From Lineus longissimus (Eukaryota > Nemertea > Pilidiophora > Heteronemertea > Lineidae), in assembly GCF_910592395.1 (NCBI RefSeq), contig NC_088308.1, positions 5,597,001 through 5,661,000 of the forward strand: 64,000 nucleotides of DNA, written 5' to 3'. A program made the position numbers and the translations under genes. The notes under the pieces were generated by a model. It was given only the letters and a program-made list of their open reading frames with translations. It did no database searches and was not told where the DNA came from. Positions 21,887 to 35,851 of this stretch are shown piece by piece (position 1 is the stretch's first letter; each line of letters begins with the position of its first letter).

Positions 21887-24409
21887 CTGCAAAATAGAAT
21901 TGTTAAAGCAAGCATTTAGTTCTGTTAGTGGCTGGTTTGGTCAATAGGGTTATGGTGCCTTCAGACTAAAAAGGTTAGAACTATTACTTGGTTATCTGGT
22001 TACCTTATCTTGTCCTTACTAATAAGCTCTTTGATGCAAATTCAAGCTACTCTTATCTAATTCTTTACAGCATAAAAAACTTGAAGCACACTCAAAACAG
22101 AAAAACTCGACCTAAATACACAAGAAGGAATTTCAAACTCCGGCAGACAATTTCAAATTTCTTAAAAATCCAAATAAGTTCGTAATCAGAGTTGACTAAA
22201 CATGTATCTGCCATGATGATTATCAGCCTTGTCACCATGAGGGGCTGTCCGCATTCCAAAACATTCTCGACTAAGTCCCACTACCACTGGGGTTCAGGTT
22301 GGGGAGGTTGTTATTAAACACCATTAACACCAATTCTTTCACCTACGCATACATCATTCCATTACATCACCGATACATAACTATACAGGGTGCATCAAAA
22401 AAATACAAGGTTTCCAATCACCAAAACATTGAAGAGTGAAAGATTTCAATGGCTAATAGTCATGGATAGAAATGAACCAACTACACCCGTACAATTTGGT
22501 GAATAGAACATAATGCCTCTGCATTCTTTTTGATACACCCTGAGATGGATATCAAGTTAAGTTTGGCTTTCGATGTACTTTCATGAGCACTTTAATTTTG
22601 CAATTTTTCGCATCATATTTAACAACGAAAAATAATTCAGTAATTTTGTAGCCAATCGGCTCAACCAAACTTACGTGAAACCACTTGACATATTACAGGT
22701 AATGACAAACGTGTGCTGATACAGTGCTTACACCTAGGGAGCGTTACTAAAGACAGTGATTGTGTTGAGCGTGATGTTCGGATGCAAGCCAAGCTCCTGT
22801 GGTCAAGGTCAAAAGGTCGTCGTACAACAATAAAATACAACAGCACTGATATCAATATTTTCGCACTTGGTCCAAAATATTACACATACTTTTTGCAAAC
22901 TTAAGGGAATCCTATTAAAGGCAGAGAATATAAGGCAGCTTCAGTGGACAAAGTGCATCTTAGTTTGGTTATTGAAAACTGTACTATAATGATAGGAATG
23001 AAGATGATATGAAAATGGCGACTGTATACTATGAACTATGAACTGTGAACAGGGAGTGCCTCCAACCACAACCCCTTATTAAAAAGAAAAGTTTAAAAAA
23101 CATCTTTCATGCAGTTTTTCCACCGGGTTCATTACTAGGAAATGAGGATGTACATGTAGTGGATCAGAACGTATCAAAAAAAGGTTTCGCACTTTTTTCC
23201 AGATGAATTACCGTATGGTAAGCATTGAGAATGAGAAATCATGGTATAATGGTAAAAAAGCAAATGACTGATACACCCGGAGAAAAATTGAACTATAATT
23301 CTATCGAAATAAGAACTTTTAAATAAAATATAACCCATGAACATGATGTATAATTCGGATCGAAATTACTAGTGAAATGAACAATTAATCTACATGCAAT
23401 GTGCTAATTCATCATGGCAGATACATTAGGAATGATTGGGGTGCCACTTGAAACCTAATCAATTTGATTAATAATTTCATACAGAATTTTATTCAATTAA
23501 CTTCAGCTTGCCCAAAGGATGGACAGGAAAAAATGTAAGGGTTGGCCATTTTATCATTTCATTCCATTGAAAATATATGATGTGGCATGACATTTTGGTG
23601 AATATCACTCTGGTTTTAGAAGTAAGGAAAGGGCACAATCAGCTATTAAGATTGCCACAAATTATTCCCTGCTATACCTCATACCCAGGAACTATAGCCA
23701 ATAACAACATTGGGAAGGTTGGCCTTATCCACTGGGAATGAGGTTATGGCACGGCGTAATAATCTGGGGCGGTCGATCGACAGAAAACAAAAACATTGAA
23801 ACAGTGAAAAACAATACGGTCAGTGAATAGGTAATGCAACATAAGGTATGGATACCTGGTGATATACAACACTAACTGGTGAATTGGCATTTGCATTGAA
23901 CATTTGTATTCAAGTGGTTTGCTTAAAGAAGAAAGTAAGCAAAAAGCCTGTCAAAGCTGTAATGTTCAACAAGGAATGAACTTGAATCCAAAATATTGAA
24001 AATTTGAGAAAAAACTCAAGATCTCAAGAGTAAACTTGTATTTGGTCGTTTAGGACACTTTGGTGAACATTCAACCTCAAGGCCAGAGGTCAACAACAGC
24101 CACTTCTAAATGTACTAAAGATGATGCATAAATAATAAAAATAAAATAATGCATAAATAGAGATAAAACAACAGCAAATATAGACAGTGATTCAAGTGTT
24201 CTGACTTTGATAAACTTACTTACATGCCCCACAAGTAACCAACCTGGAGTGTCACAGGCTTCTTATCAGATCGAAAAATAACTTTTCAGTTTTGAAAAAA
24301 TCTCTGAGCTTCATGAAATTTAAGGTTTAGACAAAATTCAGAACACTAGCATCACACAGTTGTGCACATGTAATTGAAAATATCACAACAGTTTGAAAAC
24401 AAGACCCAC
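21887..24409 (-). other. SORBS intron, 2.5 kb
   Basis: AT-rich intron with one small terminal-inverted-repeat element (22386-22542). Nothing else was seen. Confidence 0.6.
22386..22542. mobile_element. Small terminal-inverted-repeat element, 157 bp
   Basis: The ends are cagggtgcatcaaaaa and, on the other strand, cagggtgtatcaaaaa, one mismatch over 16 bp. CAGGGTG ends are common in mariner-like elements. TA precedes the left end but the right flank reads AG, so the expected TA duplication is not intact. Confidence 0.55.
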
Positions 24410-24564
24410 CTTTTCGTTCTGGGTATGGCCTGCGGAATCCTTCCTGTGGTATCTCGCCGCCCTTTAATACTTGTTTGTACCACTCGTGTGCCTGCGTGGG
24501 GGACGTTGACCGCGATGACCTCTCAGAGTTCTTGGTTGGCAGACGTCGGTCAGGATCTAGGATG
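24410..24564 (-). CDS. SORBS: SORBS exon with a second WYK motif
   Basis: Residues 1018-1070. It starts ILDPDRRLPTKNSERSSRST, then HEWYKQVLKGGEIPQEGFRR, and ends PYPERK. The HEWYKQVLK segment resembles the HDWYKTFYK core of the SoHo domain coded at 39846-39921, so it may be a partial SoHo repeat. Acceptor gtctttacag, donor AAAG|gtgggt; joins in frame to the giant exon. Confidence 0.88.
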
Positions 24565-27432
24565 CTGTAAAGACAAATTAAGATGAAGACATAAATAGGA
24601 GCAAAAAGGAAGATCCATACCTGCTTGATCCCGTCAATATGGTCTAATGTGGGGGAGACAACCATAACCTCTGGAGTTGGTATAAACTGCCGATTCCAGG
24701 TGGATGATTGAGGAAAGGATCTTGAACAAACCAGTGAAACTGTACCGTCAGAAATCCAAATTCAGAAAGATCGAATATGTAAGAGCAAGCCTCCACACAT
24801 GTTTCTCGGTTTTGGCAACTACCGATAATGGCCAAATTCCGGACAACCAGGTCACACAATGTGAATCAATAAGAGTTTATCAATGCCACCGCGTCATCAA
24901 TGCCACTTTTTTGACATCACTGATCGAGCAAGGTCAGTCCTCAAGAGGTTCGTTATCTAAATGACCAACTCAGAGGTGATCAATCTACACTTTGGTAAAC
25001 AATTATCATGCCTGCACATCAATGTGTGATTAATCATCCACTTTTCAAACAAGACCCAACAAATATTAATTCAAAGCATCTCGAAACCGCTGTTGAAGCC
25101 CTCTCAAGAGAATCCAGCCCGGCCATATCTCCAGTTGGTCCTATAGCAATAAGTGAAATGACAGTATAGAAACTCCAATACCCGACACCCACTGATGTTG
25201 TCTTGAATCTCTTAGGTATTCCTGATATCATCCACATCTGTCAACAATGTGATAGCCACGCGAGTAATCCAGTGAGTTGTGATTAACAATGTTATCCGGC
25301 TGATAATTCACCTTCAAAGGACCATAAGATTCACCTAACAGTCCAACAAGTAAAATCAATTTGATCCAAAAAGCTGCTTACAAGTGCATTTCCTGGCATG
25401 AGAGAGATGGACTCACATCACGGCATTTCTGGGCTTATAGATTTCCATCATGGCATGTGAATGCCACTTTCAAGGTTGGGAGTCAGTTCTTTGTTTTCCA
25501 AAGAACAGACTCCTACCTGTGAAATTGGCATCCTCTTTATTTTGAAGGGGTTCTAGTTGCTTTTGGATTTCAAGTTCTTGCCAAAATGATGGTGCCTATG
25601 GTCAACCGTAAAGCAAGTAAGTAAGTAAGTCCAGAGAACCATCGTATCACTACTAACGTCCACCGAGAAGCAGCCTGTACCCAGCACCTTCCAAATAGCA
25701 CAACTTCAAACGTACTCAGCTGTAAACGCAGTCACGAAACTGAACAAATGTTGTCAACTTGAAGCGATCAGAGACCCAGCTGCCAGAAATAAGTCTCCAG
25801 AAGACATACATGTATGTGGTCCAACGTATTCTCTTACCTAGTCTATCCAGAAGCAGCTTACTTGGGACAACCAACACAACTGTTAAAACTGTTAGAAACA
25901 GATCAATAGAGACCTACAAACCCGGCCCAGTGGTTTGCTCTCTATATGAATGATTGATTTTTCATATTGCCATATGTTTGGAATGGGTGTTAGGTGAGCT
26001 AAGCCACAATCGAACGCTCAATAGAACTTCCAGGGGTAGTTATGAAGATTATCACAGAGAAATTGGTGAGAAACTAAGTGGCCAACTATGTAGCCATGGA
26101 CGGTGTTTATAGAGTCAACAACAAGACTGAAACAGGGAAAGACGAGATAAAGCTTGGTACGACATGTACAAGGTGGTCAGAACTGCATTGAGAATCACAG
26201 CCAAGAGGATAGTACTGGAATACGGTCATACTAGACCCAATTCAAATACATGTGAAAGTACTCTGCACCCAATACATCTCCTGCGTCCCAGTTTGTTAAA
26301 ATAAGTGCGACATTTTGACACAAGTCAGTCTGTAGATGAGCCATCTAGGAAATATTGGCGGAACCCCAAACCAATTTTAACACAACGTTTTTTCCTGAAA
26401 CTTGTTGACTGGATCGTATCAGAAGTCCACCAAAATCTAAGTCTTCATATGGAAAAGAACGCCTACTGTTTTTTACATTCTCCAGTTCCTTTCTGTTCAA
26501 TATTAATCAATTGGCTACCAACTGTTGTTGCTGCACCATCTGTGCACCATATAGGGACTATAGAAACACTGGCTTGATCTGAACACACAATGAAGTCACC
26601 ATGGAAAGTACAGTTTATCAAATCGATCAGCGGTCAATGTGTTCTGAGGCAAAATGTTGCATCAGACAGTCTTACTATGCCGAGGCTCCTCCAACAAGGA
26701 TAACAAATAAAGGAGAAGCACACTTGAGAAAGTAGGGTGGTTTAAAGCACAATTTAACAAAATTCCATTTCAAAGATTCTTCAAATACAGGGGATAATAC
26801 CCATCTCTCTGCACCTACCCCTGGGTCCACCGAGAAATTATTGATGCCAGAAGTTATCTTCTCCTTGAAATCTAGCACACATCATTTGGGTCTAAGTTTA
26901 GAGGTGACATTCCATCATTATTCGTAAATGACGATAGCTGATTTCTCAACAAACTGTCCTGCCAAAGACCTTATGACACCCTTGGACATTTCCAATGGAT
27001 ATTTCCCAGTCTAATCTCCATCTATGGTACACAATGAAGACGGCGACCCCATATCAAATATTCATGATCATTAATTTTCAAACTGGCATATGGCATGGCT
27101 ATTGGCAATAACAATTTCACAACCAGAACGACATCACCATGGTTGCATTGTCCAGTTTCTGATTGGCAATATCCGAGACATAGAAAGGGATTTTTACTTT
27201 CAAGGTTTTTTAATCAGATAAGGAAATGATACTGAACTAGAGATATTGGTTTTCTCACCAAACATTTTGAGGGTGAAGCTCAAATGTAGGCCAAAGTCGA
27301 GGCCTATCGTCAAGGTTTGGGGCAAAATCGTAGCTTGGGGGAAAAATGTGGCAAAGTGTAAAACATATAGAAAACGATACTACAACCAAGATATTTTTGG
27401 TTTTTTTAAAAATTGAATAATCATGTACTTAC
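24565..27432 (-). other. SORBS intron, 2.9 kb
   Basis: No exon of suitable phase and no clear mobile element. A short taagtaagtaag run lies near 25617. Confidence 0.55.
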
Positions 27433-27482
27433 TATTGACTGTTCTGTCCAGGCTTTTCAATGGGCGGATTATAAAATGTGCT
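27433..27482 (-). CDS. SORBS: SORBS small exon (50 bases)
   Basis: Residues 1002-1018: STFYNPPIEKPGQNSQ, then a split Tyr codon. It is too short to find by frame length alone; it is supported by acceptor tctctttcag, donor TA|gtaagt and agreement with both neighbours. The PPIEKPG stretch is a possible SH3 or WW ligand. Confidence 0.85.
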
Positions 27483-30400
27483 CTGAAAGAGAAGGTAGAT
27501 AGTAAGAAAATCGGAAACAAATTTCAGGTTTGTAGGTCATATTAATATATCGGAATGAAGTTTGTTGATATATTTCAGATAGGCTGTTAAGATGCTTGCA
27601 CTAAAGCTAGAGAAGCTTTTTGTCCTTCACCCAAAATACGGATATATCCTGTTACCATGGTTATCCGACCGCTCACTTGTCCAGCAACAGAGATTAGAAT
27701 GACATAACAAATGTACAGTTGACCCTCTGATACATGTAGCTTTTGTGTATTTGGCCTGGGTTTTCCGGTTAAATGACATCATCAACTGCTTCCATTTCCC
27801 TGACTGTGTTTGAAGGTTACGGGTATAATTCGTCCCCATATGTCTCAATCCTGCAGAAGGACATGTCACCAACGGATATCAATTAGCTTAGATCACCAGC
27901 CTCTAAAACTACCAATAAAGTTATCATTTTGTTATTAATCCCGTGAAGCCAGCTTTACTCACATCTGAATCACCACAAAACACTCCTAGGCCGACCTTAC
28001 AAAATCGATTATAATCATTACCATGATTACAGGCAATGAAATTATTGGTTTTTACATTGCTCACATCTTTAGTAAATATCTCTGTCGACAATGGGAGGTT
28101 GTTCTTGATTGATGAGGTCACAAACTGGAGGGCCAGGTTGCAGCGCACATGTTGTGTCCTCAGATGAACGATATAGCTGGGAGGACAAATGTCTGTGTAT
28201 AATCATGTGGCAGGCATTTCGCATCTGGTTAGAGTTCTACTCAATAAGCCAGATCAGCAACTAATGGCTCAGTCATTAGAAAGGAACACTGGGTCACTAT
28301 TGGTGACATTTGTCAATTTCAGTAACCATTCAAAGAGAAGTCCATTTCAACCATAGGATGTCTCCATCAGCTCTACGTTTTATGAAAAATAATATTCATT
28401 AATGAACAGTCTGGCTCATTAAATATAGATTGAGACCATTTTATAAATAACGAATAAGTATTCAGGGTATTCAATATCTGTAAATGCATTATTGATATTG
28501 GTTCATTTGAAATATGTGACGATTTTGTTTTTGCATTGCTTTAGGCTAGCATATGTGGAGGCATATTTGGGACAGAAATTCAAAGTATCGAATTCACTTT
28601 CATTTCATGGTCATTCAGGCCATAAAAACATGCAGGGGGGGCAATAAATACTCTTCATATTATATACCACTACATTGATTTAAATAAACTATGAACGAAA
28701 GCTCTAATAGATGAAGCTAAACGACGGTAACAACATGGTTAAAAAGATATACATGTCATGCAGATATCAGGGGAGAGATATTCAAGATGCCTCATTCAAT
28801 GTCATTTTTAACATCTTTGGTCAACTGCAGTACGCAGAAATCAAAACATGCTTTTTAATGAATACAGATAAAATTATTAAACACACTAAATACAACATTG
28901 GATTTTCTTTAAAGTAGAGTTTTAACATGCTTTTGGAGGTTCAATTATAATAACCTAGAAGAAAAATATCACATAAAAGGAAAAAAAATATGGAAAAATT
29001 AAGACCATACAATTGATTGGTCATTAATCAACAATACTGCCAGCGAAAATCACAAATTTTGACAAAAGTTGTTTGAAGTCGAAAAAGGATGAAAAGAACT
29101 TAGACTATGTGTATTATGATGAAGAAAAAAAAGGTTATATGGAGACAATCTACCTGAAGAGCTAGATACATTAGATGCATTAGAACCTGAAGGAGACCAA
29201 GGGGTGATGGTAAAGTCACGGTTCTAATTTGACAAATCAATGGAAAAAAATTGTTTGGTAATGAAAGACTTCGACTCAGAATATAATTTACAGAACTAAA
29301 GTTCAATCTTTAAACTAACGATGACTGAGAATTAAAAAGTCACTACATTATTGGGATTTCTTAATGAATATCGCAATCTCTACTGTAGATTTGTTACAGG
29401 GTTGGCTTAGAGAATTTTGATGGAGTTATTGTAACAGTGAGTACAATGTAGCATGTTGATTAGCACAAATGCTAAGTGCAACCCACCACCAGCATGCAAG
29501 GCACAAAATAACCATCTTGACACACAATGCTTTTAGATTGCAAAGTCCCTTTAATGAGCTCTATACTGCCTGATATATATCAAGGCTGGGAATGGACTTA
29601 TTGGGGTAAGATGAAAAGAAAGCGAGATCATTCACAATTTAGCCCTTTTTGGTGGTCCACCAGAACAGATCTCTTCAGATTTAAAGGCGAATATGACGTC
29701 ACCACATCTCAGTCAAAAGTGATCAAGGCCACATCAAGTCAACAGCTAACATCACCAAATGAACATATCATACTGATATGAAATGTACACCGACAAGCAC
29801 ATACAGTTGAAATTCATTTCTTGGCATGTATAGGACATGGCTCTTATCATACAGTTTCATTAGCCAAAGCAGACGCCATAGGTGTAACAACAGTAGGCCT
29901 CACCCCACTTAGTCATTCTGCCCTAACAAGCTAAGCCCATGACAACATGACATTAGGGCAGGGGTTGATAGAGCATAAGCACAGGGCTAACAGCCAGTCA
30001 AACATCGCGGAACACAACACCTCGCAAAAACTGAGAAAAATGCAAAAACTCTATACCTCGTCCGGGAAATCCTAAATTCCAAGCAGGTTGTAAAATAAAG
30101 AGAAGTGAATGACAACTACATTCGTGTGTAATATACACACTCATAAACCAATATGGTGGTCATGATGAATTGGCCGTGCCAGGTAGCGCTGCCACACCCA
30201 CTGCTGATGGACATGAGTTGACTTCTCGGAATCTGTTGTCAAGTTACCATGGTAACTCAATGCTGACATACTGGTTACCTGATGGGGTAGGAGAACAATG
30301 CACAAAGGACGGTCCTCGGGGACAAATAATGGTTGGCTTTGGGGTCAATTATGCAATTTTGGTTCCAAGCACTGGACAACACAGGATGATGCCTCCTAAT

Positions 30401-33400
30401 GCTTTGTGTCATACTCTCTCATAAACAAATCAAATTCCAGAAAGTATCGCTTATTTCAACATCAATATGCACATAATGCTCCTACTTCATCACCACATGT
30501 CGGACACAAGTATAGTTTCAGCATGAATAAAATATCAATCTGACAGCATTTCTTTTGCAAAAAACATTCATTTCAAAACATTTGTTAGAGTGAATTTCGC
30601 ACAAGCAATACAAAGATGACGATGATGAGTGCCTTTCCATTTCTCGTGTTCCTCAGTTGGTATCAAAGGAATTGATGCATTTAGTCGTTCCTATGGCATT
30701 CCAATATGGGAGTTTCTGAATGAACCCCTATCATCCACATGTTCAGCAGGCCAAATCTCGCTAACTGATCTGCGCCAGAGCTTTGAACAGGAAATGAGAA
30801 GGTGCATTTTCATGGGCAGTGAAAAACGAAGACTATTATGCTGATCGTGCAAAATTCACTCTAATTTTTTTAACCTTGGTACAAGTTACTGATACACACC
30901 CATGCAGCACATGGCCTGCTAATGTAATCACAGCAATCGTGGACACATGCGGAATAATCAATATGGCCACTGTATGAAGAAAACCAATCAGGATATTGCA
31001 GTTAGGTTACGCACCCCCCTGATCGGGAATCATATGGGTGGGACATGGACTTGACTAATTCTTCTTCTGCATTCAATAATTGCACTTTGTTAAGTGCCAC
31101 TGCGGTTGGGCACCAACGGGTTTTGGCCTTGTGATGCCATCTTTGACCTGGGTGGAGTCCATCACCGACTAATGTTGACTTAAAGGCCTAATATTTCCTC
31201 TACCTGCATAGGGATCAGGTAATATTCCTTAAGAATTTCTACAGAGGAGGGGAGGCACTTTACCAATTGCTTCTTTCCAACAAATAGAATAAGATTGCTG
31301 AAACTCTCTTTTTGTCTTTTCGATGTGATTTGGTTCCTGAGATCTAAAGTCACTGACAGCATTCCACTTCTCCCCAGAAGGATTTTCTCGTTGGTGTCTC
31401 AAACCAAGCCAAATGGCGCCATAGTTTTCAATCCGCAATAAATAAGGAATGTGCCACTTTGACTAGCGCAGTTCAAGGCGTAATTAATTGATTAAATCTA
31501 AGGGTATTTTATGACCACCATTAGGGCCACAACATCGGAGACTATGAAATACCACTTCATGGCCTCAATGGATGATCGAATGAAATAAATTAACTTGTAC
31601 TCCAGTGAATGGATTTCGATTGAGACGCATTAACATGTTCCCAGGGGTGCCATTAACTGCACCACAGGAAGTGTACAGACACTTATAAACTTATAAAAGA
31701 TTTGAATACTGAGTTTCCCCCAGAGAGATTTTTCCATGAGAACAAACTTTGACATTTTCAAGTGTTTTATACATCACATACCGATATTAGTCAAAAACAC
31801 ATGAAATGATATGAAAAGGAACCATTTTAAAATACATTGGCAAAACCACAAAAGTGATATGATGCTGGGCCGATGATGATGGTGATGATGATGATGATGA
31901 ATACTAGCAAGTATGAATAAAGACATACTTGATACTAGGATGACAAATGTTAGTTTTCATGATCCAACAAAACAAACTATATCTTCATCTAAAATACAAG
32001 ATATTAGTGAATATAAAATACATGTAGGTAAAAGGAAACACTAGAGCATGATCATCACTGAGGTGTTAGTTTTTAAAACCCTACGTACAAAACTTAAGAT
32101 ATTTCATCAAAATCTATGCAAAATATCCACACATTTTATCATTACAATAAATACCTTTTCAGATCGCTGAATATCATAAACCTTTTCGGCCTGGAAGATG
32201 AAATATATCAACTGAAACTATATTGTTTGTGTCAATGCATTTTGCATCACAATGTCATTCACATGGTCCTCCCCTTGCACGCTACAGTAAGGAGGGGGTT
32301 ACTCAATGCATGCGGTGACATCTCGCATGAAGTAGGCCTACTGCCGCAGAAACGACTCTGAAAGCTAATACAGGCTATTGATATCATTTGCCTAGGGTTC
32401 TGTTGTGTTGCATCATGACACCGACATTTTTTGGTCTTTAAAGAAAGTTCTTGTCTGTCTTGGCAAGTTAACAGGCATAAAATTGACTCTTTCAACTCCA
32501 TTACCCAAAATCAGTCGACAGACCTCCCAAGGGTCATTATTTTTACAACAAGGCGTTTTTGTGCAATCATGGTTAGAACGATCACTGACGCTTGTACCCT
32601 ATACCATAAGATTAAATAAATTGTTTTGCAAGAACGTCCTTGAACATGCCCTTGTTTGGTCATGCCCCCAGCAGAATACCTAATAAGCTTCTCTGGTATG
32701 CGGTCATAGAAAACAAATTGGCCAGACGATTATGATTCACACAAGTATTTCAAAGTTATAAGTGCTGCCATCTACAATTTCTGACTCGTACTGAAATCAG
32801 CTCCATAGACTTAGGCAGTTTGACCAATACTCAGATGCGACTTTAAGGCAGTTTTATATCTGACAATTTGATTTAAAGGGTAACTCGTGTCAAATTTCAC
32901 CATATAATGTTTTTTAGCTGTTTTTGACAAATGACTACGTCACTTTCTCATAAATCAGTAAGGTTTTCGAATCGAAATGCACCATTTTCTAGAAATTGAT
33001 GGTTTAATCCCGCCCGGACGGCTCGCTTCGATGCCATTTTCGTTGATGACGTCACAACATGAACATTTTCGCAGTCGCGGTGGTTTACATTCAGCGATTT
33101 TATAATAAATCTAATCAAAAATGGAAAATTTGAGCTTTACATTTGTGATCAACAATTAAAAACGGACGTATTTCCGCAAAGTTGTAAATCACATCATAGT
33201 ATCACTTTAAGAAAGCCAAGACTTGGGCATATCAAAGAGTCCAGCCTGTGGGTTTTGCAAAGTTATTGTAGTATCTTTCACTACGTTTTGGCCTTACTGA
33301 AGCCAAAAACCTGAGAATGATATGAAAATGAAGCCAGTTAATCTGCTGAAAGCCAGCCTAAGACTCAATCCATTGCTATCAAAAGCCTCAATGCTACCTA

Positions 33401-34999
33401 AATATTTACAGAGTAAGTTCTAGCAGCTTCTGACATATATCTACACAGAAGATTATAATCACTAAAAGAGACTCACAGCTAACACACAAAAGCTATCAAA
33501 GTAGTCATGGATATGTCAAGTGTTATCAAAATTGTGGTTTGTTATTCAAATTGACATAACCTATACCAAAACCTTTATTACACTGTTACAGCATTATATT
33601 ACATTTTCAAGCACGCAAAAAGCATTTTTGTTATCAATGACCCAAAACATCAAGCCACAACCTTCTTGAGAAATCTCATGGGAAGTGGTAGGCAAGGTTG
33701 ATAAGCAGCAATCTTACAAGAGGAATTCGGATAGAGAATTTTATTCATTTTCCAAAGGGAAGACAGCCAGAGTGATTGACGTCTTTATTTCAGATTTGAG
33801 AGATGAGAAGTGTGTGTGAAGAGATAGAGCATTACAATTTATAAGATAGCCCAAGCTATACCGAATTCACCATGGGAGCGGTATTAGTTGAATGAGAGAG
33901 GTACCACTAGAAATCATGTCAACTGCATGAGGAGAGATTTGGATGATAGATAAGTGTTTTTATCAGGAGTCGAGTGTGTGATCTGATGCAAAAACTATTG
34001 GAACTTACAGTGAAATGTAACGGCTACAATGTAAAGTGGATGTTGAGGTTGTGATTTATAATACCACCAAATGGTGGCAGCACTGCACTGCAAAGGCACT
34101 TGTTACAAAGTTACAGCAACAATGAGCACATCAACTATAAACAAGTTCAACAAAGCCTGACCAAAACCTATCAGTGCAAAATGTACACTTCCATGTACGT
34201 CAATGCATGGTAAGTTTTGATCGGGTTAGGTTGAACCTGGATACTCTTCGGCACCATAACTTTCTGGAGATCCAAATACCAGGACCCAAACCTACAAGTT
34301 TCTTGATGAAGAGTAAATGAACTGGGTTAAGAAACATCAAAAGATATAACTGGATTCAACAGGTTGAACTAACTTCTGTCATCAGAAAACTATTTGAAAA
34401 TTAAAATGTTTTACTGATCAAAATAGGTAATTCTATCACAAGTTATATTGTTAGGGTTGGGTCATGGTATGGGATCTTCATCAAGGTCTGGTGTCAAAAC
34501 AGAAAAATTTCTACCTTAAATTTTTCTAATTTGTTCAAATATGCCTTTTTCTGAAATTGCAATGGTGATGAATTGTGAAAATAGCAGGAAATGTTACAGT
34601 CTGTATGAATAACCAGCACTGTGAAGTTAACAATGATAGGAAGCGATTCTGATCACGTTCAGATTTAAAAGTCAATCAAATATTATGGCCAACGAAAAGA
34701 TGGATCCATGCTGACTCGCAAAATGAAAATGGAGTTATTGCAGGGGAGTGCCAGTGGCTACTGATAGTGTTCCCATATCATACCGAAGCCCCCAATGTGA
34801 AAACAATGAAAACATCAGGCACTGACTGGGAACTGTACGCATGGTTTACTGACTTAAGCTTGAGCTGGTGACAAAGGCGGGACTTCGTGCCAAAGCTCAC
34901 ACTGTGTTTACAACACCGACATCTGGTCCACGGAATCACCGCGTGTTCCGACCAAACTTACATCATGCATACCCACCCACAATCATGCGATCTACTTAC
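27483..34999 (-). other. SORBS intron, 7.5 kb
   Basis: The longest intron of the gene. It holds a short GAT/GGT trinucleotide run (about 31866-31900) and a GC-richer patch with a palindromic TGACGTCA (about 33045). I found no supported exon, tRNA or transposon gene on either strand. Confidence 0.55.
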
Positions 35000-35117
35000 C
35001 GTTTGAATCTCTTTATCAGCTATCGACGAATAGCCAGGTTCGTAATCTTCTATTTTTCTCGGCTGATTTTTGTAAATTTCTAATTTTGATCGTGCGTGTG
35101 CCGGAGACCATGTGCTA
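35000..35117 (-). CDS. SORBS: SORBS exon: C-terminal part of SoHo domain
   Basis: Residues 962-1001. It reads STWSPAHARSKLEIYKNQPR, then KIEDYEPGYSSIADKEIQT. This aligns with the family SoHo core, where a (R/K)KF-x-xEP(R/K)SI(F/Y)EYEPGKSSI stretch is found; the DYEPGYSS block is the best marker. The domain binds flotillin in lipid rafts in the vertebrate proteins. Acceptor cattccag, donor ACG|gtaagt. Confidence 0.93.
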
Positions 35118-35425
35118 CTGGAATGAGGAGAAATAATCACATCAATCATAATGTGAGTCATAATGTGAGTTGGAATGAACAGACGGGTTGTACAACTAGG
35201 TCAGACTCTGCCTATGAAGCTCCAACGGTTGTATACTTCCAGACAATAGCTTGGCATCATCATCAGTCTTTAGGCACTTCCATATGAGGTAAGATTTCGC
35301 AGTACGCTGCTGCAAGCCTGATATTTTGCCACCACTCTCATCTCAGTCTGGGAATAACTCCTTAGGATACATGATGAAGGTTCACAGCATCATGATTCCA
35401 AAACAAGAACATTTCAATTTCTCAC

Positions 35426-35498
35426 CTTCCCTTCGAACCATAGGCTTCATGCGTATAACTCTTCATGCGGTCTCTTTCTAACGTGCTATATGAATCAT
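35426..35498 (-). CDS. SORBS: SORBS small exon within the SoHo region
   Basis: Residues 938-962: DSYSTLERDRMKSYTHEAYG, then SKG. Rich in Tyr and Ser, between the two conserved SoHo blocks. Acceptor cctttcag, donor AG|gtgaga; phases 1-2 match both neighbours. The 308-base intron below it (35118-35425) holds nothing of note. Confidence 0.85.
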
Positions 35499-35612
35499 CT
35501 GAAAAGGAAAACAAGTTCAAATGTGATAAGTTTATCGATACAGTTCAACCCTTGGATGTGGTTTGGTTACAAATCGTTCAATCAATCAAATTCATGCTTA
35601 TAAGGCAATCAT

Positions 35613-35851
35613 TTATGCTTCATCTCCAAACACCGGCATCTTTTGGTCCGAACAGACCTCGTTGAGCTCATCTACAGTCGGCCATCCACATCTAGAACAT
35701 CGTACATAGAATGCGGATGTGTCAAATGGCACGAACGTCAAAAGATCTGGTTCATAAAGATTCCAGACCCAGCTTTTTACTTCTTTATTGCCACAGATTG
35801 CCAGTAACAAATCTGAGTGGACTCTACGGACAGGGAAGCGCAACTGATATA
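35613..35851 (-). CDS. Possible alternative terminal exon, unknown product
   Basis: An open frame ending TAA at 35613 encodes LRFPVRRVHSDLLLAICGNK, then VKSWVWNLYEPDLLTFVPFD, then FYVRCSRCGWPTVDELN and a DEA end. It has an ordered, protein-like composition: aromatic residues, a CSRC pair, few low-complexity runs. I do not recognise the family. A candidate acceptor (actaccaag) opens the exon in phase 1, which fits the donor of the SORBS exon at 38155 and would give a SORBS form that ends inside the SoHo region. It could instead be part of a nested gene or an old insertion. Confidence 0.4.

Noticed and set aside
29187-29219. A 33-base segment between an AG and a gtaga on the minus strand, like a microexon
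   Set aside because: Its Ser-rich frame does not fit the phase 0-0 needed between exons 35000 and 27482, and the fitting frame has no likeness to the family.
30170-30424. Plus-strand open frame of 84 codons
   Set aside because: No family likeness, no splice context, and codon use like the intron around it.
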